A stretch of DNA of 64,000 nt, taken from positions 496,001 to 560,000 of the forward strand of contig NZ_BBRL01000004.1 of the NCBI RefSeq assembly GCF_002090135.1, in the 5' to 3' direction. Under the pieces are notes generated by a model that was not told where the DNA came from, did no database searches, and saw nothing but the letters and a program-made list of their open reading frames with translations. The DNA is from Demequina sp. NBRC 110055 (lineage in GTDB: Bacteria; Actinomycetota; Actinomycetes; Actinomycetales; Demequinaceae). Position numbers and translations under genes: made by a program. Position 1 is the first letter of the stretch, and the number at the start of each line of letters is the position of its first letter. Below are positions 16,279 to 25,202 of the stretch, one piece after another.

Positions 16279-18477
16279 TCACTGCGCGCCCGGCGGCGTG
16301 ACGGCGGGTCCCGGGGTGGGGGTCTCCGTGGTGGGTTCGGGCTCCGGCTCGGGCTCGGGTCCCTGCGACAGCACCAGCGTGACCGTCGTGTCGGGAGCCA
16401 CCTGGGTGCCCGGGTTGGGGTTCTGCGAGATGACCGATCCGGCGGGGATGTCGTCCGAGTACTGCGGGCTGCCGTAGGTGAAGCTCAGGCCGGCCGTGCC
16501 GAGTTCGCGCTCCGCCTCGCCCTGGCCGCGGCCCGTGACATCGGGCACCGCAACCGTGGAAGGCGCGGTCGCGACGTCGATCTCGACCGTCGAGCCGCGC
16601 TCGACCTTGCCGGGGCTCGGGTCCTGGCCCACGACGGTGCCCTCTTCGGTCTCCTCGTCGTCGACCTCGACCTCGCTGACGGACGCGAACAGTCCCAGTT
16701 CCTGGATGGCGGCGCGGGCCTCGTCCTCGGTCATGCCGGTGAGGTCTTGAAGCTCCACCTCGCCTGAGGCCACGTACAGCGTCACTTCGGTGCCCGCGGC
16801 AACCTCCTCGCCGTCGGCGGGTTCCGTCTCGATGACACGGTCCTCGTCGAGGTCGGGGTCGTCCTTGATGACGACGTCGCCCACCTCGAGACCCACCTCT
16901 TGGAGCGCAAGCCTGGCATCGGCCTGCGTCATGGAGCGCACGGACGGCACGGTGACGGCATCGGGCCCCGAGGACACCACCACTGTGACGGTCGTCGCCT
17001 CCTCGACCTCCTCCTCGGGTCCCGGCGTGGTCGAGATGACCTCGCCCTCGTCGACGTCCTCACTGGCCTCGTAGGTGACGTCGGGGACCAGCGCCACCTC
17101 TTCGAGGGCAGCAACGGCCTCGTTCTCGGTCATGCCGACCACGTTGGGGACGGCGACCGTGACGACCTCGGGCTCGTCCTCACCGCTAGACATCAGCAGC
17201 CAGATGACCAGGATGACGGCGAGCAGGGCGGCGCCGCCCAGCGACCACCACAGGATTTTCTTGCGGCGGGCCTCGTCCTCGCGCGCGATGTCGGTCTCAC
17301 CCGTGACGGTCGCGACACCTCCGGACTGGGGCGGGGGAATCGAGCCGTAGGAGCCGGCCGCGGCGCCGGCGGCACCGCCTGCCATGACGGCGTCCCAGTT
17401 CTGGGCCGGTGACGCCATCACCTCGGTCGCGCCGGTCTCGGGTCCGGCCGGGGTGGCGGGCATGGCCTGCGTGGGCTGGTCGGCGATCTCCTCGTCCGTC
17501 ATGTCCGCTGCGGCTGCACCCGCAGCCGCGCCCGCCGCACCTGCGGCTGCGACGCCGGCGGCTCCAGCGCCGAAGCCGGCGGAGCCCAGCGGAATGGAGC
17601 CCGTGGCCGCGCTGACAGCGCCGCCACCCATGACGGCGCGCAGGTCGCCGAGGAACTCTTGTGCGGTCGCGTAGCGCTGATCGCGGTTCTTGGCCAGTGC
17701 CCGCAGCACCACCTGGTCGAGTTCCTTGGGAACGTCGGCCGCGAAGGCCGACGGCGCGGGCGCCTCCTCGCGCACGTGCTGGTACGCGACGGACACGGGC
17801 GAGTCGCCCACGAACGGGGGGCGACCGGTGAGCAGCTCGAACAGCAGGCAGCCCACGGAGTACAGGTCGGAGCGGGCGTCGACGGTCTCGCCACGCGCCT
17901 GCTCGGGCGAGAGGTACTGGGCCGTACCGACGACGGCCTGCGTCTGCGTCATGGTGTTGCCGGCATCGGCCAACGCCCTGGCGATGCCGAAGTCCATCAC
18001 CTTGACCGCGCCCGTGGGGGTGAGCATGACGTTGGCGGGCTTGATGTCGCGGTGGACCAACCCAGCGTGGTGCGCGTAGTCGAGCGCGGTGAGCACGCCC
18101 GACGAGATCTCGACGGCCTCGTCGATGGGTGCGGCGACGTCACCCTTGAGGATGTCGCGCACGGTGTGGCCCTCGACGTACTCCATGACGATGTACGGCA
18201 CGGCCTGCGGGTTGCCGTCGGCGCCCGTGGTGTGGTCCTCGCCCGTGTCGTAGACGGCGACGATCGCGGGGTGGTTCAGGCCGGCCGCGGCCTGGGCCTC
18301 ACGACGGAAGCGGGTCTGGAACGACGGGTCGCGCGCGAGGTCGGCGCGCAGGATCTTGATGGCGACGGTGCGTCCCAGCCGGGTGTCGTAGCCGATGTGT
18401 ACCTCGGCCATGCCGCCACGACCGATGAGGTCGCCGATCTCGTAGCGTCCGCCGAGGATCTTCGCTTCGTCGTTCAT
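16279..18477 (-). CDS. pknB: Ser/Thr protein kinase PknB with four PASTA repeats
   Basis: 732 residues, ATG preceded by AAGGA. The kinase domain spans about residues 11-275: GRGGMAEVHIGYD P-loop, VAIKIL Lys, HRDIKPANVM catalytic loop and VMDFGIAR. An Ala/Gly-rich juxtamembrane region follows, then one membrane segment (WWSLGGAALLAVILVIWLLM, about residues 406-428). Four extracellular PASTA repeats follow (VAVPNVVGMTENEAVAAL, VTVPSVRSMTQADARLAL, VELQDLTGMTEDEARAAI, VAVPDVTGRGQGEAEREL), then a Pro/Glu/Thr tail. PASTA domains bind muropeptides or lipid II, so PknB couples cell-wall state to growth. It is last in the pstP-rodA-pbpA-pknA-pknB order, 88 bp after pknA. Confidence 0.96.
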   Translation of the reverse strand: MNDEAKILGGRYEIGDLIGRGGMAEVHIGYDTRLGRTVAIKILRADLARDPSFQTRFRREAQAAAGLNHPAIVAVYDTGEDHTTGADGNPQAVPYIVMEYVEGHTVRDILKGDVAAPIDEAVEISSGVLTALDYAHHAGLVHRDIKPANVMLTPTGAVKVMDFGIARALADAGNTMTQTQAVVGTAQYLSPEQARGETVDARSDLYSVGCLLFELLTGRPPFVGDSPVSVAYQHVREEAPAPSAFAADVPKELDQVVLRALAKNRDQRYATAQEFLGDLRAVMGGGAVSAATGSIPLGSAGFGAGAAGVAAAGAAGAAAGAAAADMTDEEIADQPTQAMPATPAGPETGATEVMASPAQNWDAVMAGGAAGAAAGSYGSIPPPQSGGVATVTGETDIAREDEARRKKILWWSLGGAALLAVILVIWLLMSSGEDEPEVVTVAVPNVVGMTENEAVAALEEVALVPDVTYEASEDVDEGEVISTTPGPEEEVEEATTVTVVVSSGPDAVTVPSVRSMTQADARLALQEVGLEVGDVVIKDDPDLDEDRVIETEPADGEEVAAGTEVTLYVASGEVELQDLTGMTEDEARAAIQELGLFASVSEVEVDDEETEEGTVVGQDPSPGKVERGSTVEIDVATAPSTVAVPDVTGRGQGEAERELGTAGLSFTYGSPQYSDDIPAGSVISQNPNPGTQVAPDTTVTLVLSQGPEPEPEPEPTTETPTPGPAVTPPGAQ

Positions 18478-18565
18478 GGTGTCCTTCAGTCTTCCACGTG
18501 CCGTGTCGTGTCGTGGGTCATTGTTCCAGGTCGCACGCGACCGTTAGCGTTCCGTGATGTGGCGC

Positions 18566-19543
18566 TCATCGGCGCCGCGGGGTGTCGGGGCGCGGCCGGT
18601 ACGAGCGCGGCGCGATGGAGGGGGGCATGGCGCGGCGCGTCGAGCCCGAGCGTGTGCGGCCCGTCTCGGGGGCCGATGCCGTGGCTGGGCTGGCGCCCTC
18701 CGCGGTGGTCGCGTGGGGGGCGCTGTCGCTGAAGTCCAGCGTGCGAATGCGCTCGATGAGCGCGCGGGCGTCCCGCGGGCGCTTCTTCGGGTTCTTCTCG
18801 AGGAGGTCCATGATGAGCGCGTTCATGGGATCCGACACCGTGGCCGGCAGCGGCGGGACGGCCTCGTTGACGTGAGCGATGGCGATGTCGACGGCCGCGG
18901 GCGCGGTGAACGGGCGCTTCCCGTTGACGGACTCGTACGCGATGATGCCCAGGGCGTACAGGTCGGAGGCGGGGGTGGCGGGCTTGCCCAGTGCCATCTC
19001 CGGCGCCAGGTACTGCGCGGTGCCCATCACCATGCCGGTCTGGGTCAGCGTGGTCTGGTCCATCGAACGCGAGACGCCGAAGTCGGTGATTTTCACGCGG
19101 TCACCCTCGCGCACCAGCAGATTGCCCGGCTTGATGTCGCGGTGCATGATGCCGGCGTCGTGGGCGACCGCGAGGCCGCGAGCGGTCTCGACCATGAGGT
19201 GGGCCAGACGCGGCTCGGCGAGGGTGCGCTCCCGCTCGAGGATGGTCGCGAGCGACTCGCCCTCGACGAGCTCCATCACCAGGTAGGCGGTGTCGTCGTG
19301 GTCGCCGTAGTCGTAGACCTGCGCGATGTTGTCGTGAAGCAACCCCGCGGCGTTGCGCGCCTCGTTGTGGAAGCGCTTGAGGAAGGTCTCGTTGGCGGCG
19401 GCGTGCTCCTTGAGGACCTTGATCGCGACGGGACGGTCCAGTTCGCTGTCCTCGCCTCGCCACACCTCGCCCATCCCGCCCACGGCAAGCAGGGAGCGCA
19501 GCACATAGCGGCCGCCAAGAGTGGTGCCGGCATGAAGTGTCAC
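18566..19543 (-). CDS. pknA: Ser/Thr protein kinase PknA, without a membrane segment
   Basis: 325 residues from the GTG at 19543, overlapping the pbpA stop (GTGA). The kinase motifs are complete: AVGGMGEVWRGED, VAIKVLKEH, HRDIKPGNLL, ITDFGVSR and YLAPEMALG. After the kinase domain (about residue 265) a short basic, Pro/Ser-rich tail ends in RRR, and no transmembrane helix is seen. Mycobacterial PknA has a membrane anchor and short exterior part, so this version appears cytosolic. It probably acts with PknB on division and wall-synthesis targets. Confidence 0.93.
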   Translation of the reverse strand: MTLHAGTTLGGRYVLRSLLAVGGMGEVWRGEDSELDRPVAIKVLKEHAAANETFLKRFHNEARNAAGLLHDNIAQVYDYGDHDDTAYLVMELVEGESLATILERERTLAEPRLAHLMVETARGLAVAHDAGIMHRDIKPGNLLVREGDRVKITDFGVSRSMDQTTLTQTGMVMGTAQYLAPEMALGKPATPASDLYALGIIAYESVNGKRPFTAPAAVDIAIAHVNEAVPPLPATVSDPMNALIMDLLEKNPKKRPRDARALIERIRTLDFSDSAPHATTAEGASPATASAPETGRTRSGSTRRAMPPSIAPRSYRPRPDTPRRR

Positions 19544-21009
19544 AGGTCACCCTCCCCGTCGAGGCGGATGGCTTCTTGCATGACGGCCTTCGCGATGGGG
19601 GCCGCGATGCGCCCGCCGGTCGCCTCCGAGCCCATCGAGCCGCCGTTCTCGACGACGACGGCGACGGCGACCACGGGGTCGTCCGCAGGGGCAAAGGACA
19701 CGAACCACGCGTGCGGAGGCGTGTCCTGGCCCGTTTCGGCCGTGCCGGTCTTGCCTGCCACCTCGACGCCGTCGATGCGCGCCGCGCTGCCCGTGCCGTC
19801 GTCGACGACGGTGACCATCATGTCGGTGAGCTTGTTGGCGTCGGAGCGGGTCATCGGAGTCGAGTAGACCTCGGGCTCGGTCACGTCGATGACCTGCAGG
19901 TCGGGGGCGCGCACCGAGTCGACGAGGTACGGCTTCATGAGGGTGCCGTCATTGGCGATCGCCGCGGCCACCATGGCCATCTGCAGCGGCGTGGAGCGCA
20001 CGTCGTACTGGCCGATGGCGCTCATGGCGGTCTGCGCCTCGTCGGGGTCCTCGGGGAGGCGTGAGGCGGTCACCGAGAGCGGCACGTCGATCTTGTCGGT
20101 CCACCCGAAGGATTCGGCCTTGCGTTGGATCACCTGCCACTGCAGCGTCATCCCCAGGTCGGCGAACGCGGTGTTGCAGCTGATGCGCAGGGCGTCCTCG
20201 AGCGTCATCGAGTCGTCGGAGGAACAGGCCTCCCCGCCGTAGTTGCCGATGGTGTTCGAGCTTTGGGGAAGGTCCAGTTCCGTGGGGGCATACAACTCGG
20301 TGTCCGGCTCGTAGCCCGCCTCGAGTGCCGCAGCGGCGTCGATGAGCTTGAACGTCGACCCGGGCGGGTAGGTGTCGCCGGCGATCGCCCGGTTGATGAG
20401 GGGGCCGTCGTCCTGGTTCAGGAGCGACTGGTAGTTCTCGTTGACGACCGACGAGTCGTGGCCGGCCAGCAGCGCGGGGTCGTACGTGGGGCTCGTCACC
20501 ATCGCGAGGATCTCGCCGGTCTCTGGCGCGAGCGCGATGACGGCGCCGCGTTGGTCGCCGAGTTGCTCGGCGGCCACCTGCTGGAGGCTGGACTTGAGCG
20601 TGAGCTCGACGGAGGCGCCCTGCTGTTGCTCGCCCGAAAACAGATTGCCCAGGCGGGTCCAGAACAGGGAGTCGGCGCTGCCGTTGAGGAGCTCGTTCTC
20701 GGTCTGTTCCAGGCCGGAGCGTCCATAGACGATGGAGTAGAACCCGGTCGCGGCGGCATAGAGGGAGCCGTCGGTGTACGTGCGCTGGTAGTTGAACGAA
20801 TCGTTGGACGGTTCCGACCAGACCACCGACTCGCCGTCGACGACGAGCGGACCACGGAAGTTGCCGTACTCGCGGTACAGCGTGCGGACGTTGCGCGGGT
20901 CCTGGCTGAGGGTCTCCTCGTTGACGACCTGGATCCACGAGGCGGCCGCCATGAGGGCGAGGAAAAGGATCAGGACCACGACGGATACGCGGCGGGCGGG
21001 CTCGTTCAT
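19540..21009 (-). CDS. pbpA: Class B penicillin-binding protein PbpA
   Basis: 489 residues starting MNEPARRVSVVVLILFLALM at 21009. That ATG overlaps the rodA stop, so the longer frame upstream is a shadow. One N-terminal membrane anchor precedes a pedestal domain and the transpeptidase domain. SxxK is in PGSTFKLIDA, SxN in ISCNTAFADLG and KTG in VAGKTGTAETGQ. The enzyme cross-links peptidoglycan, and the adjacent RodA is its expected glycosyltransferase partner. Confidence 0.95.
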   Translation of the reverse strand: MNEPARRVSVVVLILFLALMAAASWIQVVNEETLSQDPRNVRTLYREYGNFRGPLVVDGESVVWSEPSNDSFNYQRTYTDGSLYAAATGFYSIVYGRSGLEQTENELLNGSADSLFWTRLGNLFSGEQQQGASVELTLKSSLQQVAAEQLGDQRGAVIALAPETGEILAMVTSPTYDPALLAGHDSSVVNENYQSLLNQDDGPLINRAIAGDTYPPGSTFKLIDAAAALEAGYEPDTELYAPTELDLPQSSNTIGNYGGEACSSDDSMTLEDALRISCNTAFADLGMTLQWQVIQRKAESFGWTDKIDVPLSVTASRLPEDPDEAQTAMSAIGQYDVRSTPLQMAMVAAAIANDGTLMKPYLVDSVRAPDLQVIDVTEPEVYSTPMTRSDANKLTDMMVTVVDDGTGSAARIDGVEVAGKTGTAETGQDTPPHAWFVSFAPADDPVVAVAVVVENGGSMGSEATGGRIAAPIAKAVMQEAIRLDGEGDL

Positions 21010-22337
21010 GCGCTCACCGCCTCCGATGATCGCCTGGCCTGGTCGGAGACGCGCAGGAGGAGCGCGACCACGAGCCAGTTCGCCAACAACGAGGATCCGC
21101 CATAGGCGAGGAACGGAGCCGTGAGGCCGGTCAGTGGGATGACGCGCGTGACACCGCCCACCACGATGAAGACCTGGACCGCGATGGTGACGCCGAGTCC
21201 GGCGGCCAGCAGCTTGCCGAAGCCATCGCGCACACCGATGGAGGTGCGGAAGGCCCGCTGCACAATGATGATGTACAGCGTGAGGATGGCCATGAGGCCG
21301 GTGAGCCCCAGCTCCTCGCCCAGCGACGCGATGATGAAGTCGGACTCCGCGTAAGGCACGAGGTCGGGTCGCCCCTCCCCCAGGCCGGTGCCGAACAGGC
21401 CGCCCGAGGCCATGCCGAACAGGCCGCGCACCAGCTGCTCCGAGGTGCCCGACGAGTACACGTTGGCATCCAGCGCGTTCAGCCACGCCTCGAAGCGGCT
21501 GCGCACGTGAGGCACCGTGAGCGCCGCGAAGGCGCCGCCCACGAAGAACAGGCTCATGCCGATGGCGACCCAACTGAACCGCTCCGTAGCGACGTAGAGC
21601 ATCCCCAGGAAGATCGAGAAGAACAGCAGCGATGCGCCCAGATCACGCTCGTAGACCATGATCAGCATCGCGGCGAGCCACACGATGAGCAGTGGTCCCA
21701 TGTCGCGGATGCGCGGGAAGCGCATGCCGAGCACCTTGGGGCCCGCAAGCGCCAGCGTGTCGCGGTTGGTCACGAGGTAGCCGGCGAAGAAGATGACCAG
21801 CGCGATCTTCGCGAACTCGCCGGGCTGCACGGAGTTGCCCGCGATAGAGATCCAGATTCGCGCGCCGTTCACGGTGATGCCCAGGCCCGGCACCAGGGGC
21901 AACAGGTACAGGACCAGGCCCACGACCCCGGCGGTGTAGGTGTAGCGGCGGAGCTTCCGGTGGTCGCGGACCACCAGGAGGACACCGATCATGATCGCGA
22001 CGCCCAAGACGGCCCAGATCATCTGCTGCGTGCCGAAGCTGGTGTCCTCGGCGTAGTCGATGCGGCGAATCTCCGCGATGCCCACGCCGTTGAGCGCAAA
22101 CACGGCGGGCAGCAACACCGGGTCGGCGGACGGGGCCACGCGGCGCAGCGTGATGTGGGCGGCCAGCATCAGGCCGGCGACCGCGCCGCCGTAGATGGCG
22201 ATATCCACCAGCTCGAGGTAGGCCGCGTGATAGTCCACCAGGGCAAGCGCGAGCACGATGATCACCCACGCGAGCGCCATGAGCGTCAGCTCGCTGCGCC
22301 TGCCGGAGCGGACGGAGACCTCGGAGACGGTCGCCAC
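21006..22337 (-). CDS. rodA: SEDS family peptidoglycan glycosyltransferase RodA/FtsW
   Basis: 443 residues from a GTG at 22337, directly after the pstP frame on the other side. About ten membrane segments. SEDS signatures include VQPGEFAKIALVIFFAGYL, YERDLGASLLFFSIFLGMLYVA, and near the C terminus IPLTGLTAPFLAYGGSSLLANW. It polymerises lipid II into glycan strands together with the PbpA transpeptidase encoded next. Confidence 0.95.
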   Translation of the reverse strand: MATVSEVSVRSGRRSELTLMALAWVIIVLALALVDYHAAYLELVDIAIYGGAVAGLMLAAHITLRRVAPSADPVLLPAVFALNGVGIAEIRRIDYAEDTSFGTQQMIWAVLGVAIMIGVLLVVRDHRKLRRYTYTAGVVGLVLYLLPLVPGLGITVNGARIWISIAGNSVQPGEFAKIALVIFFAGYLVTNRDTLALAGPKVLGMRFPRIRDMGPLLIVWLAAMLIMVYERDLGASLLFFSIFLGMLYVATERFSWVAIGMSLFFVGGAFAALTVPHVRSRFEAWLNALDANVYSSGTSEQLVRGLFGMASGGLFGTGLGEGRPDLVPYAESDFIIASLGEELGLTGLMAILTLYIIIVQRAFRTSIGVRDGFGKLLAAGLGVTIAVQVFIVVGGVTRVIPLTGLTAPFLAYGGSSLLANWLVVALLLRVSDQARRSSEAVSA

Positions 22338-23684
22338 TTAGGCGTCTCCGGCGTCCGTGGAGGCGGCCGATGCCGTGGCGGGGGTGGGCGCGTCAGTGGC
22401 CGTGGGCGCGGGGCCGGGTGTGGCGGAGGCGCTCGCGGACGGGCTCGGGCTCGGCGTGGGGCTGGGCGTCGTGACCGGTTCGACGACGTCGAGGGACGCG
22501 ACGATGCCGCGGGCCTCCTCGAGGCTGCCCGCGCGGATGGTGGCCTCGATGCGCTGCTGCTGATAGGGCTCAAGGGTCGCGACCGGAATGCCGGTGTCCT
22601 CGACCAAGGTCTCAAGCTCGACAATCGGGAGGTCCTGCGGTATTCCCTGGTAAATCGCGACATTGAGGCCGTCGGAGCCCACAAAATACTGCGTCTGGGT
22701 CCACAGGTAGGCACCCCACGCTCCGCCGATGACGACGACGAGGGCGATGAGGGGCAGGACCCAGGGGCGCGCCTTCGCCCAGGCCTGGGAGCGGCGGCTG
22801 GGCCGCTCGTCCTCGTCCGGCTCGGGAGTGCGTGCCTGCAGACGGGCGGCGCGCCCGGCGGCGCCCGTGCCACCCGCGGTGGGGCGGTGCCGATCGGTCG
22901 CGGCGGCACCCACGATCTGAGTGGAGGACGGCGGCCCGACGCCGTCGGGCTGCGCGTCAATGTCGACGACGTCGGCGACGATGCAGGTGACGTTGTCCGG
23001 CGCTCCCGCGGACAGCGCGAGGCTCACCAGGGCGTCGGCACAGTCGCCGGGATCGTCGACCTCGGCGAGGGTCTTCGCGATGGTGTCGCGGCTGACGACA
23101 CCGGAAAGTCCGTCGGAGCACAGCATCCACCGGTCGCCCGCGCGGGTCTCACGCACCGAGATGTCCACGGGCACGTTCGCGTCCACGTCGCCCAGGACCC
23201 GCAGCAGCATCGAGCGCTTGGGGTGATTCTCGGCATCGGCCGCACTGAGCCGACCAGTGTCGACGAGGTGTTGCACAAAGCTGTGGTCGGTCGTGACCTG
23301 GTCCAGTGCGCCATCGCGGAGGAGGTAGGCGCGCGAGTCGCCGATATGCGCCATGGACAGCGAACTGCCGGCGCGCAGCAACGCCGTCACGGTGGTGCCC
23401 AGGCCGGACAGCTCGGGATCGTTGGCGGCGCGCTGCAGGATCTCGGCGTGTGCCTCCGCGATCGCCTGCTTGAGCTCGTCGAGCGCCTCGTCCGGTCCGT
23501 GGGATTCCCCGTCGAGCGCCGCGAGGCGGCCGACCGCGATCGAGGAGGCGATGTCGCCGCCCGCCGCGCCGCCCATGCCGTCGGCGACGACCAACAGGTG
23601 GGGTCCGGCAAAGGCGGAGTCCTGGTTGTTGGCGCGCACGAGGCCCACGTCGGAGCGTGCTGCGAAGTGAAGGGTGAGGAACAC
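22338..23684 (-). CDS. pstP: PP2C-type Ser/Thr phosphatase PstP
   Basis: 448 residues from the GTG at 23684, which has GAGGAG upstream; the longer frame overlaps fhaB and is rejected. PP2C motifs: RANNQDSAF, VVADGMGGAAGGD, GLGTTVTALL, HIGDSRAYLLRDG and CSDGLSGVVS. A linker leads to one membrane segment (PWVLPLIALVVVIGGAWGAYLW), an extracellular domain, and a low-complexity Pro/Ser/Thr/Ala tail. It reverses phosphorylation by PknA/PknB. The long PT-rich outer tail is more marked than I would expect from the mycobacterial protein. Confidence 0.94.
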   Translation of the reverse strand: MFLTLHFAARSDVGLVRANNQDSAFAGPHLLVVADGMGGAAGGDIASSIAVGRLAALDGESHGPDEALDELKQAIAEAHAEILQRAANDPELSGLGTTVTALLRAGSSLSMAHIGDSRAYLLRDGALDQVTTDHSFVQHLVDTGRLSAADAENHPKRSMLLRVLGDVDANVPVDISVRETRAGDRWMLCSDGLSGVVSRDTIAKTLAEVDDPGDCADALVSLALSAGAPDNVTCIVADVVDIDAQPDGVGPPSSTQIVGAAATDRHRPTAGGTGAAGRAARLQARTPEPDEDERPSRRSQAWAKARPWVLPLIALVVVIGGAWGAYLWTQTQYFVGSDGLNVAIYQGIPQDLPIVELETLVEDTGIPVATLEPYQQQRIEATIRAGSLEEARGIVASLDVVEPVTTPSPTPSPSPSASASATPGPAPTATDAPTPATASAASTDAGDA

Positions 23685-23686
23685 TG

Positions 23687-24208
23687 TTAGCTCCTCAGCT
23701 CCAGCGTGGTCGCCCCGAGTCGCAGGTGGTCGCCTCGCTTGAAGGGCATCGGGTCGCCCACCCGCTGGTTGTCGAGGTAGGTGCCGTTGGTGGAGCCCAG
23801 GTCCTCGACCCTCCACGCGTCGCCCTCGGGGTACACGCGGCAGTGCTTCGCCGAGCAGTAGTCGTCGTCGATGACCAGCGTGCAGGTGGGGGAGCGGCCG
23901 ATGAGCACGGGAGCCGAGCCGAGCGGAATGACCGTGCCCTTGAGGGGGCCGGAGGTGACGGCGAGGTGGCCCACCGCGGAGGCCTGCGTGTTGATCGCTC
24001 CCGCGCGCACGCCGGTGCCCGCGCGAGACGGTGCGGCGGTCTTGTTGGTGCGTGCGTCAGGACGGGACCGTGCATTGCGGCCGCGCCCGCGAGAGGTCAC
24101 GCGCGTGCCATAGAGGTCGGCACGGAGGACTCCGATCGCCGCCAGCACGAGGGCCCACAGCAGGATGAGGAACCCGAAGCGCAGGAGGGTGATCGAGATT
24201 TCGCTCAT
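23687..24208 (-). CDS. fhaB: FHA-domain protein FhaB (FipA-like)
   Basis: 173 residues starting MSEISITLLRFGFLILLWAL. One N-terminal membrane helix, a basic linker and a C-terminal FHA domain: VLIGRSPTCTLVIDDDYCSAKHCRVYP and DLGSTNGTYLDNQRV hold the phosphothreonine-binding Arg, Ser, and Asn residues. In mycobacteria this protein binds phosphorylated PknA/PknB targets at the division and growth zone. It ends 2 bases before the pstP start. Confidence 0.93.
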   Translation of the reverse strand: MSEISITLLRFGFLILLWALVLAAIGVLRADLYGTRVTSRGRGRNARSRPDARTNKTAAPSRAGTGVRAGAINTQASAVGHLAVTSGPLKGTVIPLGSAPVLIGRSPTCTLVIDDDYCSAKHCRVYPEGDAWRVEDLGSTNGTYLDNQRVGDPMPFKRGDHLRLGATTLELRS

Positions 24209-24212
24209 CGAA

Positions 24213-24920
24213 TCAACTGTCCTCTTCGGCAGGGACCGCGTCCCAGTACATGATCGTGGTGCGGCCCACGGTGATCGCGTTGCCGTCGAGCAACGTGACC
24301 TCGCTGACGCGCTGGTCCTCGACCATCGTGCCATTGGTCGAGCCCAAATCGGTGAGGATCGTGCCGTGCTCGGTGATCTCGAACCTGCAGTGCTGACGCG
24401 ACACCCCCGTGTCGTCGAGCACAATGTCCGATTCGGAGCCGCGGCCAATCACCGTCATCTCGCCCGTGAGGTGATAGCGCTGCCCGTCGACGTCGATGAG
24501 CGGGTAGCGCGAGCGGTCGTCGCGCTCCGTGGCGGGCGCCACGGGGCCGCGGGTGGAACGACTCGTCACGGCCAGACGCCCGGTCGCGAGCGACTCGTCC
24601 TCCTCGAAGGTGACCTTCACCGAACCCACAAAGGAGTAGCGCTGCTGGCGCGCATGGTCGCGCAGCGCCTCCTCGATCTCGTGCGCGAGCGCCTCGTCCC
24701 CCCACTGGCTGATGGCCTCGTGATCGGTGGCGCTCAACGCAATCGAGTACTCGTTCGGTGCGACAGTACGGTTGCGGTCGACGGCTGCCGAGCGCGCGTC
24801 GCATTCACGCCGCACGGCTGAAGCGATCTCGACCGGCTTGACCCCCGACTTGAAGGTCCGCGCGAAGGCTCCTTGCACGGCGTTCTCGACGCGCTTCTCG
24901 AAGCGATCCAGGACTCCCAT
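24213..24920 (-). CDS. fhaA: FHA-domain protein FhaA (DUF3662 + FHA)
   Basis: 235 residues starting MGVLDRFEKRVENAVQGAFA, the DUF3662 N-terminal domain, then a short linker and a C-terminal FHA domain (TVIGRGSESDIVLDDTGVSRQH, LGSTNGTMVEDQRV). In mycobacteria FhaA binds the phosphorylated pseudokinase domain of MviN/MurJ and limits wall synthesis. It is shorter than the ~500-residue mycobacterial FhaA, which has a long Pro/Gly-rich linker. No SD is well placed. A -10-like TATACG lies 10 bases upstream of the ATG on the minus strand, so a nearly leaderless transcript is possible. Confidence 0.93.
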   Translation of the reverse strand: MGVLDRFEKRVENAVQGAFARTFKSGVKPVEIASAVRRECDARSAAVDRNRTVAPNEYSIALSATDHEAISQWGDEALAHEIEEALRDHARQQRYSFVGSVKVTFEEDESLATGRLAVTSRSTRGPVAPATERDDRSRYPLIDVDGQRYHLTGEMTVIGRGSESDIVLDDTGVSRQHCRFEITEHGTILTDLGSTNGTMVEDQRVSEVTLLDGNAITVGRTTIMYWDAVPAEEDS

Positions 24921-24929
24921 ATGGGGAAT

Positions 24930-24935
24930 CGTATA
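24930..24935 (-). promoter_or_regulatory. Probable -10 element of a nearly leaderless fhaA transcript
   Basis: TATACG on the minus strand ends 9 bases before the fhaA ATG (24920); the usual 6-7 base offset puts transcription start within a few bases of the start codon. The only GGAGG (about 20 bases upstream) is too far away to act as an SD. A good -35 is not visible. The whole divergent region to tRNA-Leu is 48 bp. Confidence 0.4.
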
Positions 24936-24968
24936 GTGCCTCCGAGTCGTGCTAAAGTTGCCCGGCAC

Positions 24969-25052
24969 GCGCGAGTGGCGGAATAGGCAGACGCGCACGG
25001 TTCAGGTCCGTGTGCCCGAAAGGGCGTGGGGGTTCAACTCCCCCCTCGCGCA
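24969..25052 (+). tRNA. leuT: tRNA-Leu (anticodon CAG)
   Basis: 84 nt without CCA. The acceptor stem GCGCGAG (24969-24975) pairs with CTCGCGC (25045-25051), with discriminator A at 25052. The anticodon loop TTCAGGT is closed by CACGG/CCGTG and reads CAG. A long variable arm (TGCCCGAAAGGGCG) and a GGTTCAA T-loop identify a class II leucine tRNA. The 3' CCA is not encoded. tRNA-Leu next to fhaA is conserved in mycobacteria. Confidence 0.97.
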
Positions 25053-25059
25053 CGTGAAG

Positions 25060-25089
25060 AAAGGCCCCCGGGACATCCGGGGGCCTTTT
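25060..25089 (+). terminator. Rho-independent terminator of tRNA-Leu
   Basis: AAGGCCCCCGG and CCGGGGGCCTT form an 11-bp stem around a GACAT loop, followed by TTGCTTTTC. It starts 8 bases after the tRNA. Confidence 0.9.
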
Positions 25090-25202
25090 GCTTTTCCCGC
25101 CCGATAGTGCGCCTCCCAGGAGTCACCGAGTGCCCGGAACCGGCCAGAACCGAGCACCAGAGGGCTCGCAGGACGCAACGCCCGCGTCACACCACCCCCG
25201 CG

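Noticed and set aside
21507-23690. 727-codon plus-strand open frame opposite rodA/pstP
   Set aside because: It is antisense to two clearly real genes, has no recognisable domain, and is rich in His/Arg/Gly/Asp as expected of a shadow frame in GC-rich DNA.
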